From an uncultured Clostridia bacterium (GTDB taxonomy: Bacteria; Bacillota; Clostridia; Peptostreptococcales; Anaerovoracaceae), in the NCBI GenBank assembly GCA_937889655.1, contig CALBZG010000035.1:1-5266 (forward strand): a stretch of 5,266 bases of DNA. The letters run 5' to 3'. This document shows, one piece after another, positions 1-5,266 of this stretch (position 1 is its first letter; every line of letters starts with the position of its first letter). A program made the position numbers and the translations under genes. Below the pieces are notes generated by a model, which saw only the letters and a list, made by a program, of their open reading frames with translations, did no database searches and had not been told where the DNA came from.

Positions 1-1326
<1,326 letters not shown>

Positions 1327-1355
1327 TTTTACCTCTTAAACTCTTTTCAACGGTT

Positions 1356-1383
1356 AAAAAAGCCCCTATACTATAGGGGCTTT
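1356..1383 (-). terminator. Rho-independent terminator between rpmA and obgE
   Basis: Positions 1359-1370 and 1372-1383 are perfect 12-base inverted arms around one base, which folds as an 11-bp stem with a 3-nt loop and a GC core (GCCCC/GGGGC). On the minus strand the hairpin runs straight into six T residues (complement of 1361-1356), whereas the plus strand side has only three. It therefore terminates leftward transcription, 12 bases past the rpmA stop. Only 29 bases separate the T tract from the obgE start codon, and I see no promoter there. obgE expression must then depend on read-through, or on a start inside or upstream of the hairpin. Confidence 0.88.
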
Positions 1384-1395
1384 CAACTGCAACAT

Positions 1396-1656
1396 TTATG
1401 CTTCCTTGGAATATACACTTACTTGCTTTCTGGTTTTGTCATATCTTTCGAACTTCACAGCTCCGTCAATCTTTGCAAATAATGTATCATCTCCGCCGAT
1501 TCCTACATTGTTACCAGGATGAAACTTAGTTCCTCTCTGCCTTACCAATATACTACCGGCAGTCACAAACTGGCCGTCACCAGTTTTAACCCCTAAACGT
1601 TTCGCCGCGCTATCGCGACCATTCTTGGAACTTCCTACTCCCTTTTTACTTGCCAT
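1396..1656 (-). CDS. rpmA: 50S ribosomal protein L27 (bL27), no N-terminal extension
   Basis: This 86-residue protein is bL27, a component of the large ribosomal subunit whose N-terminal tail reaches the peptidyl transferase centre. The family signature is clear: [15 protein letters not shown] at residues 2-16, then [29 protein letters not shown] in segments through about residue 48, and a C-terminal [14 protein letters not shown]. The ATG at 1654-1656 has a very strong AAGGAGGTG (1672-1664) seven bases upstream. An in-frame TGA lies two codons before the ATG (1662-1660), so no longer form can be made. Most Bacillota encode L27 with an extra N-terminal stretch of about nine residues that the protease Prp removes. 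That stretch is absent here, and so is the prp gene: rplU ends only 33 bases upstream. It is followed by a strong terminator. Confidence 0.98.
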   Translation of the reverse strand: MASKKGVGSSKNGRDSAAKRLGVKTGDGQFVTAGSILVRQRGTKFHPGNNVGIGGDDTLFAKIDGAVKFERYDKTRKQVSVYSKEA

Positions 1657-1663
1657 TGATCAA

Positions 1664-1672
1664 CACCTCCTT
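1664..1672 (-). promoter_or_regulatory. Strong ribosome binding site that fixes the rpmA start
   Basis: The minus strand reads AAGGAGGTG, a nearly full complement of the 16S rRNA 3' end, with a 7-nt spacer to the rpmA ATG. Together with the in-frame stop at 1662-1660 it rules out an upstream start, and so shows that L27 is made without a cleavable leader. Confidence 0.9.
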
Positions 1673-1689
1673 CTCTATGCCGTGTATGG

Positions 1690-2163
1690 TTATTTGATGG
1701 CTGCAGAAATAGTTTCAATCAAAACTGCAATGGTTGCCTTTTCATCGATTTCGATGTTATTGGCTTTCGCGAATTCGATTATTTCTGCTTTCTTCATGTT
1801 TTTAAAATTTGGTAATCCGCTTTCTTCAGAAGCTGTATCCGCGTCAACAGATGGCGCTGCGCCAAGGCCTGTTATCTCAACCTTTGTATAAGGTTGTCTA
1901 TGCCCTTGCTTCTTTCTATAATCTTTCTTGGATTTGTACTTGTAGATGATTACCTTTTCGCCCTTGCCGCTTTCGACGACATTCCCTGTCACCACAGAAT
2001 TTAAATATGGTGTGCCTACTGAAATACTGTCTCCTGCGCCCAGGATCAAAACCTTGTCAAACTCAATTTTTTCACCAACTTCAGCATTCAATTTTTCAAC
2101 GCAAATAACATCGCCCTGAGAAACCCTGTATTGCTTGCCGCCGGTCTCGATTACTGCATACAT
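1690..2163 (-). CDS. rplU: 50S ribosomal protein L21 (bL21) with C-terminal SAP/HeH-like extension
   Basis: This 157-residue protein is bL21, which binds 23S rRNA in the large subunit. Residues 1-101 are the whole canonical protein: MYAVIETGGKQYRV at the start, KVLILG, VTGNVVESGKGEKVIIYKYK, and the basic YRKKQGHRQPYTKVEITGL end. Bacterial L21 usually stops near residue 103. Here a linker rich in A, S, D and E (about 102-119) leads into a two-helix segment (about 120-157: KKAEIIEFAKANNIEIDEKAT, read in two parts, then VLIETISAA). This segment resembles small SAP, HeH/LEM or Rho N-terminal-like modules, an assignment made by pattern only. The start chosen is the ATG at 2161-2163, nine bases after AGGAGG (2178-2173). 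A longer open frame to 2259 runs into the promoter and is not used. The gene lies 33 bases upstream of rpmA and heads that operon. Confidence 0.96.
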   Translation of the reverse strand: MYAVIETGGKQYRVSQGDVICVEKLNAEVGEKIEFDKVLILGAGDSISVGTPYLNSVVTGNVVESGKGEKVIIYKYKSKKDYRKKQGHRQPYTKVEITGLGAAPSVDADTASEESGLPNFKNMKKAEIIEFAKANNIEIDEKATIAVLIETISAAIK

Positions 2164-2244
2164 TTTATTATTCCTCCTCAACCCAGTCTCGCCATCATGG
2201 GTAGCTTCATGCTTTCCTTTGACCCATTCTGAGCGGCTTACAAT
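2164..2244 (-). promoter_or_regulatory. Structured 5' leader of rplU, candidate L21 autoregulatory leader
   Basis: About 80 untranslated bases separate the predicted transcript start (near 2244) from the rplU ATG. On the minus strand, ATGGGT (2227-2222) can pair perfectly with ACCCAT (2202-2197). GCC (2237-2235) with GGC (2193-2191) can extend this helix, and AGC/GCT can form a small inner stem. The same ACCCA can instead pair with TGGGT (2185-2181), which lies next to the AGGAGG ribosome binding site. These two folds exclude each other, the usual layout of a translational switch. L21 leaders are a known class of ribosomal-protein autoregulatory RNA in Bacillota, but I could not check this one against the family model. 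Confidence 0.45.
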
Positions 2245-2249
2245 CAAAC

Positions 2250-2278
2250 ATGATATCACAAGGCTGTACTAGTGTCAA
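2250..2278 (-). promoter_or_regulatory. Sigma-A promoter for rplU-rpmA(-obgE)
   Basis: On the minus strand a perfect -35 TTGACA (2278-2273) is followed by a 17-base spacer and a -10 TATCAT (2255-2250). A TG dinucleotide sits one base before the -10, giving an extended -10 as well. This is close to consensus in every part and fits a highly expressed ribosomal protein operon. The predicted start is near 2244. Confidence 0.88.
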
Positions 2279-2307
2279 TAAATTTGAGCTATTATTAAAA
2301 TTTATTG
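2276..2307. repeat. AT-rich 10-bp inverted repeat across recA stop and rplU -35
   Basis: CAATAAATTT (2276-2285) and AAATTTATTG (2298-2307) are perfect complementary arms around a 12-base spacer. One arm contains the recA TAA stop, and the other overlaps the first half of the rplU -35. The stem has only one GC pair and no T tract follows on either strand, so it is a poor intrinsic terminator. I see no better terminator for recA in the 138-bp gap. Confidence 0.55.
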
Positions 2308-3411
2308 TTCCTGGATCACTCCGTCTTCATCCACCAGCAACTCATTGATCAAATTATCCATAGAATCGTCGGCAAGGGCCTTTTTAGAAGGCATATCTTT
2401 ATTTTCAGATGTGTCGGATTTTTTGGTTTCGGAAGCAAGCAATGAGGCTACCTTGTCCAAAACATCTTTATTTTCTGAAAGATATGCTTTGACATTTTCT
2501 CTGCCCTGACCAATCCGGTTGCCTTCAAAACTATACCAGGAACCAGACTTTTCGATTATTTTCTTTTCAACCGCACAATCGAGAACATCCCCTTCTTTGG
2601 ATATCCCAGTACCGTACATGATATCAAATTCGGCAATTTTAAATGGAGGAGCTACTTTGTTCTTAACGATCTTGACCCTGGTACGGTTCCCGACAACTGC
2701 ATCGCCTTGCTTAATGCTTTCTATTTTTCTGACGTCGATCCGCATGGATGAATAGAATTTTAATGCCCGGCCGCCTGAGGTAACTTCCGGATTACCAAAC
2801 ATGACGCCGACTTTTTCACGCAACTGGTTGATGAATATTACCGCGGTATTGGATTTGCTGATCGCGCCGGCTAACTTTCTGAGGGCCTGTGACATCAATC
2901 TGGCTTGCAGGCCTACATGACTGTCACCCATGTCCCCTTGGATCTCCGCTCGTGGAACTAAAGCGGCTACGGAGTCTATCACCACAATATCAAGAGCCCC
3001 GCTGCGCACCAGCATTTCGCAGATCTCCAGACCCTCTTCGCCGGTGTCAGGCTGCGAGACGATGAGTTCGTCGATATTGACCCCGAGATTCTTTGCATAT
3101 TCGGGATCCAGCGCATGTTCTGCATCGATAAAAGCGGCTTTGCCGCCAGTCTTCTGGGCTTCTGCGATCATATGCAGTGTCAAGGTTGTTTTACCGGAGG
3201 ATTCCGGCCCATAAATCTCTGTGATCCTGCCTTTTGGTATCCCGCCTATGCCGGTGGCGATATCGACACTTATCGAGCCTGTCGGGATCGCCTCGACATT
3301 TAATTTTGCCCCTTCTCCAAGGATCATGACCGAACCTTGTCCAAACTGCTTTTGTATTTGTAAAAACGCTGCTTCCAGGGCCTTGTCCTTATCTGTCTTA
3401 TTAACTCCCAA
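2302..3411 (-). CDS. recA: Recombinase RecA
   Basis: This 369-residue protein is RecA, the ATP-dependent strand-exchange protein of homologous recombination and co-protease for LexA in the SOS response. Visible parts in order: the N-terminal polymerisation helix (about 9-25), Walker [10 protein letters not shown] at 68-76, DAEHALD with the catalytic glutamate at 98, Walker B VVIDS at 143-147, the L1 region around [14 protein letters not shown] (154-167), and the L2 loop [21 protein letters not shown] (194-214, split here only by description). An acidic C-terminal tail ends at 369. The core is complete. The start codon is TTG (3409-3411), with GAGGT (3422-3418) six bases upstream. No ATG or GTG occurs in frame between it and the upstream stop at 3453-3451, and this start gives the usual RecA N terminus. 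It lies downstream of cinA, as in Bacillus, but has its own promoter with a LexA box. Confidence 0.98.
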   Translation of the reverse strand: MGVNKTDKDKALEAAFLQIQKQFGQGSVMILGEGAKLNVEAIPTGSISVDIATGIGGIPKGRITEIYGPESSGKTTLTLHMIAEAQKTGGKAAFIDAEHALDPEYAKNLGVNIDELIVSQPDTGEEGLEICEMLVRSGALDIVVIDSVAALVPRAEIQGDMGDSHVGLQARLMSQALRKLAGAISKSNTAVIFINQLREKVGVMFGNPEVTSGGRALKFYSSMRIDVRKIESIKQGDAVVGNRTRVKIVKNKVAPPFKIAEFDIMYGTGISKEGDVLDCAVEKKIIEKSGSWYSFEGNRIGQGRENVKAYLSENKDVLDKVASLLASETKKSDTSENKDMPSKKALADDSMDNLINELLVDEDGVIQEQ

Positions 3412-3417
3412 TTCAAT

Positions 3418-3422
3418 ACCTC
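3418..3422 (-). promoter_or_regulatory. Ribosome binding site that fixes the recA TTG start
   Basis: GAGGT on the minus strand sits six bases before the TTG at 3409-3411. It is a moderate Shine-Dalgarno match, weaker than those of rplU and rpmA. With the non-ATG start it suggests that recA translation is set below maximum. Confidence 0.7.
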
Positions 3423-3433
3423 GCTTTCTAAAA

Positions 3434-3447
3434 CGAACGCATGTTCT
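3434..3447. promoter_or_regulatory. LexA (SOS) box at the recA transcription start
   Basis: The plus strand reads CGAACGCATGTTCT, which contains a perfect GAAC-N4-GTTC palindrome and fits the Bacillota LexA/DinR consensus (CGAAC, four bases, GTTC). It begins seven bases downstream of the recA -10 and so covers the predicted start point, where bound LexA would block RNA polymerase. Confidence 0.9.
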
Positions 3448-3453
3448 TTTCTA

Positions 3454-3482
3454 ATAATAACTTGAAATCATCTTAAGGTCAA
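3454..3482 (-). promoter_or_regulatory. Sigma-A promoter for recA
   Basis: On the minus strand, TTGACC (3482-3477) is followed by a 17-base spacer and TATTAT (3459-3454). Both hexamers are one or two bases from consensus and the spacing is ideal. The predicted start is near 3447, at the edge of the LexA box. I see no terminator between cinA and this promoter, so cinA transcripts may also read into recA. Confidence 0.85.
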
Positions 3483-3536
3483 GGCTTTATTTCAATATTG
3501 TTTGTTCTTTAATCTTATATGTTATAACAAAATATG

Positions 3537-4778
3537 TCAATCTTTACCATCCAATAATTTATTAATGATGTCCATCATGGATAATACTGTATAAGTTCTG
3601 TTCCACTTCCTATTCACATCGCGTAGCCTTAACTCCTTGACAGTTTCTTTTTCATCAAAGATAGCGCCGATATATACGAGTCCGACGGGCTTCTCCGGTG
3701 TTCCTCCTCCGGGCCCGGCGATACCTGTTGACGAAATCGCAATTCGCGTACCTGAAACACGCTTCACGCCTCTGGCCATTTCCATTGCAGTTTCCTTACT
3801 AACGGCACCAAACCGATCCAAGGTCGCTGCCGAAACGCCTAATTCCTCGATTTTAGCCTTATTGCTATATGTTATAAGGCTTCTGTCAAATACTTCCGAT
3901 ATTCCGGGTATATCCGTAAGAGCCGCAGCGAACATCCCTCCCGTACAGGATTCCGCCGATGATATAGAGATTTTATTATCTAGAAGCTTTTTGGATACAA
4001 CCTCTGCATACTCCTCGTCGTCAGTACTATATATGTGGTTACCGATGATGTCCTTGATCTTACTGATCATTTCCGTAACAGCTGTTTCCGCTTCTTCTCG
4101 AGTCTTCCTCTTGGATGCGACACGCACACAGGATTCGCCTTCTTTTGCATAGGTGGCGATCGTCGGGTCGGACTGACCGTTGATCAAAGGCAGCAAAGCA
4201 GTTTCGAGCTGGGCTTCACCGATCCCAAATGTTTTTATCATCCTATAATAGATAATGTCTTGAGATAAACTGACCAGGTAAGGCTTGACCTCTTTTGAAA
4301 ACATCGATTTCATCTCCCTGGGCGGTCCCGGGAGGCATATGATGATTTTTTCGTCCTTTGACAGTGCAAATCCCGGAGCGGTGCCCTGGGAATTCGGGAA
4401 GACCGTAGCCGTCGCCGGCATATAGGCCTGCTTGATATTGTTTGCAGTCATCCGGATCCCTCGTTTTGCAAAAATCTCGTTGAGATTGTCCATGGATTCC
4501 TGATGCAACACCAGCTGATCATCAAATAACTCACATACAACTTCTTTTGTCAGGTCATCCTGAGTCGGACCAAGGCCGCCTGTCGTGATCAATAAATCAA
4601 CATTGTTCAACGCCCTAAGAATGGTTTCCTTCAGTCTTTCGGCATTGTCTCCTACTGTATAATGAAACATCACATCCAAGCCTAAAAGATTCAACTGAGA
4701 GGATAGATACGCCGTGTTGGTATTTACGATCTGGCCGAACAGCAGCTCTGTTCCCACGGTTAGAATTGCGCTCTTCAT
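3537..4778 (-). CDS. cinA: CinA-family protein: MoaB/CinA N-terminal domain plus nicotinamide-nucleotide amidase (PncC) domain
   Basis: This is a 413-residue full-length CinA. The N-terminal molybdopterin-binding-like domain (about 1-170) shows TVGTELLFGQIVNTN at 7-21 and ITTGGLGPTQDDLT at 64-77. In characterised family members this half hydrolyses ADP-ribose. A linker domain follows (about 180-250). The C-terminal PncC domain (about 255-410) has SSAESCTGG at 273-281, with the catalytic serine at 277, and STGIAGPGGGTPEKPVG at 350-366. It deamidates nicotinamide mononucleotide in pyridine nucleotide salvage. The name comes from competence-induced operons in Bacillus and Streptococcus, but no competence signal is visible here. 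The ATG at 4776-4778 follows AGAAGGG (4790-4784) by five bases. pgsA ends 21 bases upstream, so the two probably share a transcript. The stop is TGA. Confidence 0.97.
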   Translation of the reverse strand: MKSAILTVGTELLFGQIVNTNTAYLSSQLNLLGLDVMFHYTVGDNAERLKETILRALNNVDLLITTGGLGPTQDDLTKEVVCELFDDQLVLHQESMDNLNEIFAKRGIRMTANNIKQAYMPATATVFPNSQGTAPGFALSKDEKIIICLPGPPREMKSMFSKEVKPYLVSLSQDIIYYRMIKTFGIGEAQLETALLPLINGQSDPTIATYAKEGESCVRVASKRKTREEAETAVTEMISKIKDIIGNHIYSTDDEEYAEVVSKKLLDNKISISSAESCTGGMFAAALTDIPGISEVFDRSLITYSNKAKIEELGVSAATLDRFGAVSKETAMEMARGVKRVSGTRIAISSTGIAGPGGGTPEKPVGLVYIGAIFDEKETVKELRLRDVNRKWNRTYTVLSMMDIINKLLDGKD

Positions 4779-4799
4779 GATTTCCCTTCTTTCATCTGC

Positions 4800-5266
4800 C
4801 TATTGCCTGAAAACGCCTTTATTCCTGACGACATATTCTGTCCCTGAGACCACAGTCATAATCAGCGACGCCCAAAGGAATATCATAGCCAGGATCTTGA
4901 TCCATTCAAAATCCAATACTCCGATCAACAGTAAGAGCGGAACAGCAATCATCTGCAAGACAGTTTTGATCTTTCCGCTGGTACCCGCAGCAACAACGAT
5001 TCCTTCCGAAGCAGCGACTGTGCGCATACCGGCTACAATAAATTCCCGGGCAAGGATGATGATCAGCATCCAGGCCGGCACCAGGCCGTTTTCCACCATG
5101 CAGCAAAATGCTGAATATACCAATATCTTGTCTGCCAGAGGGTCCATGATTTTTCAGAAATTTGTTACTAATCCTTGTTTTCTGGCGATCTGCCCATCGA
5201 GCATATCCGTCAGGGATGCAACTACGAATATGATAAAAGCTATCAGGTCATAACCAAACATATAGG
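4800..5266 (-). pseudogene. pgsA: CDP-diacylglycerol-glycerol-3-phosphate 3-phosphatidyltransferase (PgsA), partial, interrupted by an in-frame TGA
   Basis: PgsA is an integral membrane enzyme that makes phosphatidylglycerophosphate, the committed step to phosphatidylglycerol and cardiolipin. The window holds its last 154 codons, and the N terminus lies beyond the right edge. The CDP-alcohol phosphotransferase motif D-x2-DG-x2-AR-x8-G-x3-D-x3-D is present: [11 protein letters not shown], then KIMDPLADK. The conserved second glycine, however, is a TGA at 5156-5154. Both sides are in the same frame, so one base (T for G in GGA) explains it. The part downstream of the stop is open from an ATG at 5147 to a TAG at 4800 (115 residues). 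It contains REFIVAGMR and three hydrophobic segments (near LVPAWMLIIIL, VLQMIAVPLLLLIGVL and ILAMIFLWASLIMTVV), but it lacks the first half of the active site. The remainder looks under full constraint, so a sequence error or very recent mutation is likelier than old decay. Confidence 0.85.

Noticed and set aside
2164..2259. A longer rplU reading frame with 32 extra N-terminal residues.
   Set aside because: It would start inside the rplU promoter region and cover the leader. The L21 family start and a strong AGGAGG both fix the ATG at 2161-2163.
3500..3545. Palindromic TGTTATAACA just after cinA as a terminator.
   Set aside because: The palindrome is short and AT-only, with no loop-stem-T-tract arrangement on the minus strand.
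3637..4152. Long open frame of 171 codons on the plus strand opposite cinA.
   Set aside because: It lies wholly within conserved cinA codons on the other strand, shows no recognisable motif or ribosome binding site, and is best seen as a shadow of cinA.
5154..5156. UGA read as glycine (the code of Gracilibacteria and Absconditabacteria), since TGA stands at a conserved glycine.
   Set aside because: The roughly 1,450 codons of the other five genes contain no internal TGA. obgE and cinA both end in TGA at the expected protein ends, and the gene order and LexA box are those of Bacillota. One isolated case is better explained by error or mutation.
5154..5156. Selenocysteine at the TGA in pgsA.
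   Set aside because: The motif position is glycine in this family, no selenocysteine is known in CDP-alcohol phosphotransferases, and I see no clear stem-loop just downstream.

Overview
The window is a block of housekeeping genes, all read from the minus strand. In the direction of transcription (right to left) the order is pgsA (partial, interrupted), cinA, recA, rplU, rpmA, obgE. The pgsA-cinA-recA order, a GAAC-N4-GTTC LexA box of the Bacillus/Clostridium type at recA, the L21-L27-Obg cluster, strong AGGAGG-type ribosome binding sites and the protein sequences together point to a Bacillota genome, most likely class Clostridia. I cannot place it at family level. No mobile element, CRISPR array, tRNA or rRNA is visible.

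Layout. Right edge to 4800: phosphatidylglycerophosphate synthase, cut by the window edge and broken by one in-frame TGA exactly at a conserved glycine of its catalytic motif. 4778-3537: cinA, 21 bp downstream of pgsA and probably co-transcribed. 3536-3412: 125 bp carrying a recA promoter (TTGACC-N17-TATTAT) and a LexA operator on the expected start point. 3411-2302: recA, with a TTG start. 2301-2164: 138 bp with a near-consensus extended -10 promoter and an untranslated leader of about 80 nt for rplU that can fold in two mutually exclusive ways. 2163-1690: rplU, whose L21 has a C-terminal extension of about 56 residues ending in a SAP/HeH-like helical segment. 1656-1396: rpmA, without the cleavable N-terminal extension usual in Bacillota L27 and without the processing-protease gene (prp) that usually sits between rplU and rpmA. 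1395-1327: a textbook intrinsic terminator lying between rpmA and obgE. 1326-34: obgE, whose TGA stop is the first unit of a TTGA-type tetranucleotide repeat that runs off the left edge.

Functionally there are three transcription blocks: a membrane-lipid and nucleotide-repair pair (pgsA-cinA), an SOS-controlled recombinase (recA), and a ribosome block (rplU-rpmA, then obgE by read-through of the terminator). The points most worth a second look are the L21 extension, the joint loss of Prp and the L27 leader, the alternative leader fold before rplU, the attenuator-like terminator before obgE, and the pgsA nonsense codon. I found no evidence of a wholly new system. Both window ends look like contig ends, so the repeat and the nonsense codon, each close to an end, may be assembly or sequencing artefacts.
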